Shown here piece after piece: positions 34,971 through 41,952 of a DNA stretch of 41,952 bases (within the stretch, counting starts at the first letter, position 1; each line of letters opens with the position of its first letter). A model generated the notes under the pieces. That model was not told the origin of the DNA, did no database searches, and saw nothing but the letters and a program-made list of their open reading frames with translations. This DNA comes from Ignavibacteriota bacterium (GTDB taxonomy: Bacteria > Bacteroidota > Ignavibacteria > UBA10030). The stretch covers positions 67,128 through 109,079 of the forward strand of contig PLMS01000065.1 of NCBI GenBank assembly GCA_003142575.1, given 5' to 3'. Both the position numbers and the translations under genes were made by a program.

Positions 34971-35045
34971 GGTTTATGTCGTTCCGATGGAGCTTGAATT
35001 AGATTGGTGGAAATATCTATAAATATTACAACTCCTACGGGGCTT
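34971..35045 (+). repeat. REP-like elements downstream of the transposase
   Basis: GTTCC-GAT-GGAGC (34981-34993) preceded by TTTATGTC, and a TATAAATATTACAACTCCTA element ending in CGGGGC (about 35019-35043). Both have the orientation opposite to the copies nearest the transposase start, so the gene lies between inverted ends. Confidence 0.7.
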
Positions 35046-35076
35046 GTTTACTGTTGCATTAAAAAATAAGTTAGCA

Positions 35077-36495
35077 ATGAATTCTCGTCGTCAACATATT
35101 ATCACAATACTGATCGATATCCTCACCATCAATCTGGCATATCTGGCGTACTACGTTTTTCGTGTACGAAGCGGGTGGATTCCGTACAGTATCGAGCCTG
35201 AACTTCTCCTGCCTATGATGTTCATCTGTGTGTACTGGCTCATCTGGTTTGGTTTGTTCGGTCTCTACCGTTTGTGGTATGAACAATCCCGTATCGATGA
35301 AATCCTTACGATTGTTCGATCAACGATGGTCGGCGCTTTGATTTTGTTCTTTCTCATCTTCCTGGATGATACTTCCAGTGAAACCATTGTCCAGTCGCGT
35401 CTTCTCATCCTTGGATATTGGACTGCATTAACATTTTTGGTAATTACAGGTAGGTTAACACAGCGATTTGTTCAAAGGAAATTGCTCGTCGCCGGGGTTG
35501 GACTTCGGAATACGATAATCGTTGGTTGGTCGGATAAAGCTTTTAAACTGTGCGATATGGTTCTGAAGTATCCAGCATTGGGATATAAAGTTGTAGGATT
35601 TGTAAAAGCGGGAGCGAAGATCGACAGTACACAGCGGATAAAGAGAAACACGTATCAAAATATTCCTGTCTTAGGTTCAATTCAAGATGTGTCTCATCTT
35701 ATTAAGAAACATACAATTCATGAAGTTCTGATTGGACTCGACACAACAGAACACAGTCAATTGATAGATATCATGCGCCAATGCGATTCCGTCGATATTG
35801 GAATGAAAATTATGCCTGATTTATATGATATCGTCAGCGGACAGGCGCGGATCAGTTCTCTCTATGGTTTACCGCTCATGGATGTGCGCCCGCAATTGAT
35901 GAAGCCATGGGAAGAGGCGGCAAAGCGAGTACTTGATTGCCTGTTTTCACTGTCAGTGCTTATCATCGGATTTCCGGTGTGGATGCTCATAGCTCTTCTC
36001 ATCAAAGTTGATTCCAGAGGACATGTACTCTATCGTCAAACGCGGGTCGGCAGGAATGGAAGACATTTTAAGATCCTTAAATTCCGTTCTATGTGGACCG
36101 ATGCAGAAAGACATTCTGGTCCGGTTTGGGCAGGGAAGAACGATCCTCGTGTGACACGACTTGGCCGCTTTCTTCGAAAGACGCACCTTGATGAGCTTCC
36201 GCAGTTTGTCAACGTGCTTATAGGTGATATGAGTTTGGTGGGGCCACGACCTGAACGCCCGTTCTTTGTGGACAAGATTACGAAAGAAGTTCCGTTGTAT
36301 AATCACCGTCATCGCGTAAGGCCCGGTATTACCGGTTGGGCACAGGTGAAACATAAATATGATGAGAATATGGAAGACGTGCGAGCTAAGATCAAGTACG
36401 ATCTCTTCTATATTGAAAACCTCTCATGGCGAATGGACCTCAAAATTCTTTTTAACACTCTCTATGTCATGATAGCCGGGAAAGGACATGCATAA
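35077..36495 (+). CDS. Undecaprenyl-phosphate sugar-phosphate transferase (initiating PGT)
   Basis: Transfers the first sugar-1-phosphate onto polyprenyl phosphate, starting repeat-unit assembly. 472 residues from ATG 35077; an in-frame TTG at 35044 lies within a REP-like element. The N-terminal half has four to five membrane helices and a CoA_binding_3-like Rossmann region ([14 protein letters not shown]). The PGT domain is from about 283: [10 protein letters not shown], then [20 protein letters not shown], the catalytic DELPQ (D372, E373), [13 protein letters not shown] and [11 protein letters not shown]. It is a WbaP/EpsE-type enzyme with all landmarks intact. Confidence 0.93.
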   Translation: MNSRRQHIITILIDILTINLAYLAYYVFRVRSGWIPYSIEPELLLPMMFICVYWLIWFGLFGLYRLWYEQSRIDEILTIVRSTMVGALILFFLIFLDDTSSETIVQSRLLILGYWTALTFLVITGRLTQRFVQRKLLVAGVGLRNTIIVGWSDKAFKLCDMVLKYPALGYKVVGFVKAGAKIDSTQRIKRNTYQNIPVLGSIQDVSHLIKKHTIHEVLIGLDTTEHSQLIDIMRQCDSVDIGMKIMPDLYDIVSGQARISSLYGLPLMDVRPQLMKPWEEAAKRVLDCLFSLSVLIIGFPVWMLIALLIKVDSRGHVLYRQTRVGRNGRHFKILKFRSMWTDAERHSGPVWAGKNDPRVTRLGRFLRKTHLDELPQFVNVLIGDMSLVGPRPERPFFVDKITKEVPLYNHRHRVRPGITGWAQVKHKYDENMEDVRAKIKYDLFYIENLSWRMDLKILFNTLYVMIAGKGHA

Positions 36496-36640
36496 TTAAA
36501 ACAGAATAAGTCCGGTAAACTGCACGATGTGAAGTTTGAGAAAAGATTAAAAATATCTGTCAATATTTTACTAAATTGAACAGGAAGTATACTGCCGAAC
36601 CATGAAGGTCTGAAAAAAATGTATCTTAAAAGGTGATTCC

Positions 36641-37747
36641 GTGAACCCCATACATATGGTTGATGTCGTAGGTCAGTATAAGAAGATTAAGAAAGAAATT
36701 GATGAAGCTGCACTGAGAGTCATTTCATCTGGTCAGTACATTCTCGGTAAAGAAGTGTCCGAGTTTGAGAACGAAATTGCACGATATCTAAATGTGAAAT
36801 ATGCCGTTGGATGTGCATCCGGAACCGATGCATTGATGGTTGCGATGATGGCGCTTGGCATTGGACCAGGAGACGAGGTTGTAACAACACCGTTCACATT
36901 CGCTGCAACAACAGAAACGATTGTTTTGCTGGGTGCAAAGCCGATCTATGTTGACATCGATCCTGCCACATATAATCTGGATCCCTCAAAAATAGAAGAG
37001 GTAATTACAAAAAATACAAAAGCAATTATTCCGGTGCACCTCTATGGACAATCTGTAGATATGGACCCATTGGTACGTATAGCAAACCATCACGGCATAC
37101 CGATCATAGAAGATATGTGCCAGGCTATCGGTGCAGATTACAAAGGGAAAATGGTCGGCGGCATTGGGACGATGGGCTGTATCAGTTTCTTCCCCAGTAA
37201 AAATCTTGGCGCCTTCGGTGATGCCGGTATGATTGTAACAAATGATGTCGTATTGGCTGAAAAACTGCGGATGATCGTTGTGCACGGCTCGCGTGTACGG
37301 TATAAACATGAAATTATTGGAGTCAACAGCAGGTTAGATGCCCTGCAGGCTGCTCTCCTTCGTATAAAGTTTCAGTACCTTGACCAATGGACTCATGCGC
37401 GGCGTTCGGCTGCTTCGGTGTATAGTCGTTTGTTTGCAGGTTCAGGTATTGAGGTTCCATGTGAAGCATCATATGGAAAACATGTATTTCATCAGTACAC
37501 CATTCGATTAAAAAATCGAGATAAGGTGTCATATACTCTCAGTGAAAAGAAAGTCCCTCATGGTGTTTACTATCCCATTCCTCTGCATTTGCAGGAAGCA
37601 TATAGCGCGGCAGGAAAACCCAAAGGAACATTTCCGGTGACTGAGAAAGCAGCGGATGAAGTGCTCTCGCTGCCGATGCATACGGAACTTGATGAAGAAC
37701 AGCAGAAGTACATTGTCCAATCAGTAGTAGAAGCGATGAAGAATTAA
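36641..37747 (+). CDS. DegT/DnrJ/EryC1-family sugar aminotransferase
   Basis: A PLP-dependent enzyme that aminates a keto nucleotide-sugar. 368 residues: SSGQYILGKEVSEFENEIAR, GCASGTDALMVAMMALGIGP, PFTFAATTETIVLLGAKPIY, PVHLYGQSVDMDPL, IEDMCQAIGADYKGK, and the PLP lysine K187 in FFPSKNLGAFGDAG. GTG 36641 follows AAGGTGA. It most resembles WbpE/WlbC-type 3-aminotransferases of hexuronates, or FdtB/QdtB-type enzymes. Because rfbB is in the locus, a dTDP-4-keto-6-deoxy sugar is a plausible substrate, by inference. Confidence 0.92.
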   Translation: MNPIHMVDVVGQYKKIKKEIDEAALRVISSGQYILGKEVSEFENEIARYLNVKYAVGCASGTDALMVAMMALGIGPGDEVVTTPFTFAATTETIVLLGAKPIYVDIDPATYNLDPSKIEEVITKNTKAIIPVHLYGQSVDMDPLVRIANHHGIPIIEDMCQAIGADYKGKMVGGIGTMGCISFFPSKNLGAFGDAGMIVTNDVVLAEKLRMIVVHGSRVRYKHEIIGVNSRLDALQAALLRIKFQYLDQWTHARRSAASVYSRLFAGSGIEVPCEASYGKHVFHQYTIRLKNRDKVSYTLSEKKVPHGVYYPIPLHLQEAYSAAGKPKGTFPVTEKAADEVLSLPMHTELDEEQQKYIVQSVVEAMKN

Positions 37748-37759
37748 TTTGGTGATTCT

Positions 37760-38482
37760 ATGAAGCGTTCACTCGTTATTATTCCGACATACAATGAAGC
37801 AGACAATGTTTTAAAAATTATTCCCGAGGTACTGGCTCAGGATGAAGGATTTCATGTGCTCGTCGTTGATGATAATTCACCGGACGGAACGGCAAATTTG
37901 GTTAAAGAGATGCAGAAGAGCAATTCACGAATTCATCTCCTTGAACGACCGAGTAAGCGAGGTCTCGGAACTGCGTATGTGGCAGGATTTAAATATGCTC
38001 TTTCCCATGAATTTGATTTTGCCTTTGAGATGGATGCTGATTTCTCGCATGATCCAAAATCGCTGTTAACACTTCTTGCGAAGACAGAGGAATGCGATCT
38101 CGTTATCGGTTCGAGGTACATTTCAGGTGTGAACGTTGTGAATTGGCCTATGAGACGATTGATCTTAAGCTATGCCGCAAATATGTACACACGATTCGTG
38201 ACCGGTCTACCGGTGCGAGATGCAACAGCTGGTTTTAAATGCTACCGCCGAGCTGTTTTGGAGAGCTTAGATCTCGATGCCATTACATCGAATGGTTACA
38301 GCTTCCAAATTGAGACAAACTTCATGGCTTGGAAAAAAGGTTTCCGTGTGTGCGAAGTTCCTATCGTCTTTGTCGATCGGCGAGCAGGTGTTTCAAAAAT
38401 GTCGAAACATATCGTCTATGAAGCAGCGTGGATGGTATGGAGGTTGAAGTTTAGGCATTTCTTCTCAAAAGGAAGCCGCTGA
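37760..38482 (+). CDS. Dolichol-phosphate mannosyltransferase-like GT2 (polyprenol monophosphomannose synthase type)
   Basis: 240 residues, the length of a soluble DPM1/Ppm-like transferase that makes polyprenyl-phosphate-sugar donors. Motifs: VIIPTYNEADNVLKIIPEVL, VLVVDDNSPDGTANLV, ERPSKRGLGTAYVAGFKYAL, the metal-binding EMDADFSHDPKSL, IGSRYISGVNVVNWP, DATAGFKCYRR, GYSFQIETNFMAWKKGF and EVPIVFVDRRAGVSKMS. No C-terminal membrane domain. 4 nt separate it from the following fusion gene. Confidence 0.93.
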   Translation: MKRSLVIIPTYNEADNVLKIIPEVLAQDEGFHVLVVDDNSPDGTANLVKEMQKSNSRIHLLERPSKRGLGTAYVAGFKYALSHEFDFAFEMDADFSHDPKSLLTLLAKTEECDLVIGSRYISGVNVVNWPMRRLILSYAANMYTRFVTGLPVRDATAGFKCYRRAVLESLDLDAITSNGYSFQIETNFMAWKKGFRVCEVPIVFVDRRAGVSKMSKHIVYEAAWMVWRLKFRHFFSKGSR

Positions 38483-38486
38483 ACGT

Positions 38487-40562
38487 ATGGCTGGATCACG
38501 TAGACAAACACGCCTGCACACGGAAATATTTCGGCGAGCAAGTGTGCTGGATGTTTCGGTTATCATCGTTAACTATAATGTCCGTGATTTTCTTCATCAA
38601 GCGCTTGTATCGATTCAAAAAGCTCTGAAGGGAATCCGTTCGGAAATTGTAGTGGTTGATAATGCTTCAGATGACGGAAGCGTTGAAATGGTGCGTCGAC
38701 AGTTTCCACGTGTAAAGCTCATTATCAATGCAGCTAACTTCGGATTTGCCAAAGCTAATAATATTGCTCTCAAACAAACACGCGGAAAATTCCTTCTTCT
38801 AATCAATCCCGATACCATTGTGCAGGAAGATACTATCCGTGTCATGGTTGAATTTTTAAAGAACCATCCCGAAGTTGGGCTTGCAGGATGTAAAATCCTT
38901 AATCCGGATGGTAGCATGGAACCTGCATGCCGAAGAAGTTTTCCCACTCCATGGGTTGCATTCTCAAAGATATTCGGCCTCAGCAAATTATTTCCAAAGA
39001 CAAAGCTCTTTGGAAAATACAATCTTACATACCTGAGTATTGAGGAAACATATCCGGTTGAGGCTGTCAGCGGCTCGTTTATGATGGTGCGGAAAGAAAC
39101 GCTCGAGCAGGTCGGTGAGTTAGATGAAAGCTTTTTTATGTACGGAGAGGATCTTGATTGGTGCTACCGTATTCATCAGGCAGGTTGGCAGATTTACTAC
39201 GTGCATTCTACACAGATCATCCATTATAAAGGGGAGAGCACACGACGCAGTAGTATAGACGAAATTCATACTTTCTATGAAGCAATGCGCCTTTTTGTGG
39301 AAAAGCACGTCCGCTCTTCTTCCTTGTTCTCAATGGTTCTGAGGATGTCGATTGCACTTGTCTCTTTTGCTGCGTTTCTGAATTCAATAGTACGACCGTT
39401 GAAAATAGCTATTCTCGATTTCATGACAGTTACCATATGTCTTCTCCTGGCAGAGGAAATCTGGAGAGGTGGAATATTCCAATATCCAGCGTATGCGTAT
39501 CCTGTCGTATTCAGTATTCCAGCAGTCATTGTCATCGGATGCTTATACGCCGCAGGAGTGTACACTCAGCGTCGTATGTCCATCTCCCGCTCCATTGTGG
39601 CGACATTCTTTGCGTACATTTTAATTTCTGCTCTTACAGCGTTCTTTAGGGATTTTGCCTTCAGCAGGATGATCGTTGCAATCTCAGGGATTTTTGCGAT
39701 GGTTCTTATTCCTGGATGGCGACTGATTTTTCGGCTCCTTGGAAAAACAACGGCGCATGGCAGAGGAACGTTGTTTGGCAAACGAACACTCATTGTTGGG
39801 ACTGACAAAAACGCAATTGGTCTACAAAGGAAATTGCGAACGAGAGTTGGTGAAGGATACGAGATTGTCGGGTTTGTAGGAACCACGCACAAACATATTG
39901 GTGAAATGCTGAATGGTGTGCAAGTCCTTGGGAGTATCGATAATGTCGGGAAGATCATCAAAAAACAAAAAATTAGCGATGTTATCTTTGCACCGCAGGC
40001 ACTGAGTTACATGCAGATACTTTCTGTTATCGGCAGAAGTCGCGAGCAGGCAGTTGCTTTCCACCTTGTTCCGACGACCATGGAAGTGATTGTAGGGAAA
40101 GCGAGTGTGGATAGTCTTGAAAATCTGCCGCTTGTCCAGATCGCCTATAATATTGACAAGCCGTTTCATCGTTTCACAAAAAGAGTATTTGATCTCGTGT
40201 TTTCTGGATTGCTCTTGATAACGGTTTATCCTATTTTTCGATTGTCTTCTGCAAAAGAAAGAACGGAATCGAACGGTTTCCTTGTCGGATTATCGCATGT
40301 TTTCGGCGGAAGGATAAGTCTTGTTGGTCCACCTCTCAGTGACCAGCGAGTGGAGAAACCCACGAGCGAGTCTTTATTTCTTGGGAAACCAGGTCTCTGC
40401 GGTTTAGTACAGCTTCAGCAAGATGGAACATTATCGGACGATGAGATTAATCAATACTATCTCTATTATGCACGTAATCAGAGTGTTCTTCTTGATCTGG
40501 AGATTTTGATCAAGACGTGGTTACGATTTCGCGATTGGCGAAAAAAAACAAAGAGAAAATGA
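38487..40562 (+). CDS. GT2 glycosyltransferase fused to a degenerate polyprenyl sugar-phosphate transferase
   Basis: 691 residues. Residues about 22-270 form a complete GT2 rhamnosyltransferase-like domain: SVIIVNYNVRDFLHQAL, VVVDNASDDGSVEMV, NFGFAKANNIALK, INPDTIVQED, EDLDWCYRIHQAGW. Residues about 285-420 hold four to five membrane helices and then a Rossmann segment (RTLIVGTDKNAIGLQRKL), as in PGT enzymes. The PGT region begins with KRVFDLVFSGLLL (K565) but only 47 residues separate it from SLVGP (L612), against 104 in the intact enzyme at 35077. The FRQxRxG, KFRSM and DELPQ catalytic segments are absent. The C-terminal KPGLCGLVQLQ and YYARNQSVLLDLEILIKT are kept. The protein is therefore probably a transferase with a non-catalytic membrane scaffold. 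Confidence 0.9.
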   Translation: MAGSRRQTRLHTEIFRRASVLDVSVIIVNYNVRDFLHQALVSIQKALKGIRSEIVVVDNASDDGSVEMVRRQFPRVKLIINAANFGFAKANNIALKQTRGKFLLLINPDTIVQEDTIRVMVEFLKNHPEVGLAGCKILNPDGSMEPACRRSFPTPWVAFSKIFGLSKLFPKTKLFGKYNLTYLSIEETYPVEAVSGSFMMVRKETLEQVGELDESFFMYGEDLDWCYRIHQAGWQIYYVHSTQIIHYKGESTRRSSIDEIHTFYEAMRLFVEKHVRSSSLFSMVLRMSIALVSFAAFLNSIVRPLKIAILDFMTVTICLLLAEEIWRGGIFQYPAYAYPVVFSIPAVIVIGCLYAAGVYTQRRMSISRSIVATFFAYILISALTAFFRDFAFSRMIVAISGIFAMVLIPGWRLIFRLLGKTTAHGRGTLFGKRTLIVGTDKNAIGLQRKLRTRVGEGYEIVGFVGTTHKHIGEMLNGVQVLGSIDNVGKIIKKQKISDVIFAPQALSYMQILSVIGRSREQAVAFHLVPTTMEVIVGKASVDSLENLPLVQIAYNIDKPFHRFTKRVFDLVFSGLLLITVYPIFRLSSAKERTESNGFLVGLSHVFGGRISLVGPPLSDQRVEKPTSESLFLGKPGLCGLVQLQQDGTLSDDEINQYYLYYARNQSVLLDLEILIKTWLRFRDWRKKTKRK

Positions 40563-40586
40563 GAGTATGACAAGGAGATATTGTCC

Positions 40587-41540
40587 ATGGCAAAAGTGAC
40601 ACTGGATTTTGAGCGGCCCATCATCGAGCTTGAACAGAAGATTGTGGAGATGCGGAAGTATGCTGACAATCTTGACATCGCGGATGAAATTGCGACGCTC
40701 GAAAATAAAGTGGATCAACTTCGCGAGAATGTTTATAACAATTTGACTCGCTGGCAGCGCGTTCAACTTGCCCGTCATCCTGATCGACCTTACACGCTGG
40801 ATTATATTCCACTGATTGCAGAAGATTTTATTGAGCTGCATGGTGATCGTCGATTTGGGGACGACAAAGCGATTGTTGCAGGTTTTTGTACTATAAACAA
40901 AGAAACAGTACTCATTGTAGGACACCAAAAGGGAAGAGACACACGGTCCAACATCTATAGAAATTTTGGTATGCCCAATCCTGAGGGATATCGGAAGGCA
41001 CTTCGGTTAATGCAGCTGGCAGTGAAATTCCAGAGGCCGATTATTTGTCTGCTTGATACACCCGGTGCCTATCCTGGCATCGGAGCCGAGGAGCGCGGTC
41101 AAGGAGAAGCAATTGCGCGCAACCTATTTGAGATGTCTCATCTTCCCGTCCCTATCATTATTGTTATCATTGGTGAAGGAGCTTCCGGTGGTGCGTTGGG
41201 TATTGGAGTTGGGGATCGCATTTTAATGTTTGAAAACGCTTGGTACTCTGTCATTTCGCCGGAGTCATGTTCCAGCATTCTCTGGCGCAATTGGGAATAC
41301 AAAGAACAAGCGGCTGAAGCACTAAAACTCACTGCACCTGATTTGCTTGAGCAAGGAGTTATTGATCGTATTATTCCAGAGCCGATGGGAGGCGCACACC
41401 GGAATCCGCAAATTATGGCACAAACGCTTAAAAACACATTGCTGGAAGAATTGAAGGCGTTGAAGAAAATCAAACCGGATCGATTGGTACAACTTCGCGT
41501 AGCAAAGTTTTCGAAGATGGGCGCGTGGAAAGAGCGGTAG
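40587..41540 (+). CDS. accA: Acetyl-CoA carboxylase carboxyltransferase subunit alpha
   Basis: With AccD it carries carboxyl from biotin to acetyl-CoA, the first step of fatty acid synthesis. 317 residues from ATG 40587, which has AAGGAG (40572-40577) upstream; TTG 40581 is too close to that site. Motifs: [120 protein letters not shown] and [12 protein letters not shown]. Unrelated to the polysaccharide locus. Confidence 0.97.
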   Translation: MAKVTLDFERPIIELEQKIVEMRKYADNLDIADEIATLENKVDQLRENVYNNLTRWQRVQLARHPDRPYTLDYIPLIAEDFIELHGDRRFGDDKAIVAGFCTINKETVLIVGHQKGRDTRSNIYRNFGMPNPEGYRKALRLMQLAVKFQRPIICLLDTPGAYPGIGAEERGQGEAIARNLFEMSHLPVPIIIVIIGEGASGGALGIGVGDRILMFENAWYSVISPESCSSILWRNWEYKEQAAEALKLTAPDLLEQGVIDRIIPEPMGGAHRNPQIMAQTLKNTLLEELKALKKIKPDRLVQLRVAKFSKMGAWKER

Positions 41541-41625
41541 GGGAAAAAATGAGAATTTGAAATTTTCGATTGAAGATGATAAACTATTTGTTGTAAGACA
41601 GAAATAAAAAAAAGGCAAAGGGGAG

Positions 41626-41952
41626 ATGATTCGTCATAAAGCAGAAATTCGAGTGCGGTATGCAGATACGGATCAAATGAAAGTTGTCTATCACGGTAAG
41701 TATCTTGAATACTTTGAAGTTGGACGCTCTGCTCTGATTCGTTCTCTTGGAATGCCATACTCGGAACTCGAAGCTCGCGGTATTCTTCTTCCGGTCATTG
41801 AGATATATGCGAAATATCGAAAGCCTGCCCGATACGATGAACTTCTTTTGGTCGAGTCTTTTGTCACTGAAATACCTCAAGCAACTCTCAAGATAGAATA
41901 TCGAATATGCCATGGAGGCGAGGAGAATTCGCTCGTAGAAGGGTATACTGTT
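41626..41952 (+). CDS. YbgC/4HBT-family acyl-CoA thioesterase (3' truncated by window end)
   Basis: 109 codons are visible from ATG 41626 to the right edge. The hotdog-fold 4HBT signature is clear: VRYADTDQMKVVYHGKYLEY with the catalytic aspartate, then FEVGRSALIRSLGMPYSELE and YAKYRKPARYDELLLVES. The family hydrolyses acyl-CoA thioesters and in many Gram-negatives the member beside tol genes is YbgC. GGGGAG lies directly in front of the ATG, so spacing to the binding site is odd; AAAGG at 41611-41615 is an alternative. Confidence 0.88.
   Translation, partial: MIRHKAEIRVRYADTDQMKVVYHGKYLEYFEVGRSALIRSLGMPYSELEARGILLPVIEIYAKYRKPARYDELLLVESFVTEIPQATLKIEYRICHGGEENSLVEGYTV

Noticed and set aside
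41138-41758. 206-codon minus-strand frame opposite accA and the thioesterase
   Set aside because: It lies antisense to two genes with clear family motifs and has no recognisable domain or start signal.

Overview
The window looks like a chromosomal segment from the Bacteroidota/Chlorobi/Ignavibacteria lineage. The main pointers are a type IX secretion sorting domain of the NYPNPFNPTTTIEYQLP type (gene at 5508), the conserved order secG, tRNA-Lys, rplM, rpsI, rpsB, tsf, pyrH, frr, and moderate AT content. Promoter-like sites have the TTGACA/TATAAT shape rather than the Bacteroidales -33/-7 form, which favours an Ignavibacteria-like organism. That placement is inference.

Layout. (1) 1-6534: the last codons of an unidentified gene, then three Sec-exported proteins: a 753-aa orphan, a 929-aa protein with a 74-residue tandem repeat, and a 294-aa protein with a T9SS sorting domain. 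A second, diverged copy of the upstream gene's 3' end lies at 6474-6534, so this block reads as an insertion or duplication island. (2) 6555-10967: the secG, tRNA-Lys, ribosomal protein, translation factor, UMP kinase and ribosome recycling factor cluster. (3) 11115-18554: a double-PspC membrane protein, a small membrane protein, polA on the minus strand, a small envelope protein, a LytR_C-domain protein, rsfS and argS. (4) 18792-40562: a large surface polysaccharide locus. (5) 40587-41952: accA and the start of a YbgC-like thioesterase.

The polysaccharide locus carries most parts expected of a Wzy-dependent pathway. They are an initiating polyprenyl-phosphate sugar transferase (35077), several glycosyltransferases (28241, 29585, 30665, 31744, 37760, 38487), a Wzx-type flippase (23555), a Wzy-type polymerase (26591), two paralogous Wzz-type chain-length proteins (22306, 25291) and a Wza-like SLBB export protein (20494). 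Sugar precursor enzymes are RmlB (19278), an RmlC-like cupin (18792), a UDP-GlcNAc 2-epimerase (32944) and a DegT-type aminotransferase (36641). No rmlA or rmlD is present, so the nucleotide-sugar route must be completed elsewhere or lead to something other than rhamnose.

Inside this locus sits a single-domain Y1 (HUH) transposase at 34488, enclosed by palindromic REP-like elements that form two near-identical 209-bp modules upstream and further copies downstream. Related degenerate palindromes recur 14 kb away in front of the Wza-like gene. The other notable item is a fusion of an active-looking GT2 glycosyltransferase to a polyprenyl sugar-phosphate transferase that has lost its catalytic segment (38487-40562).
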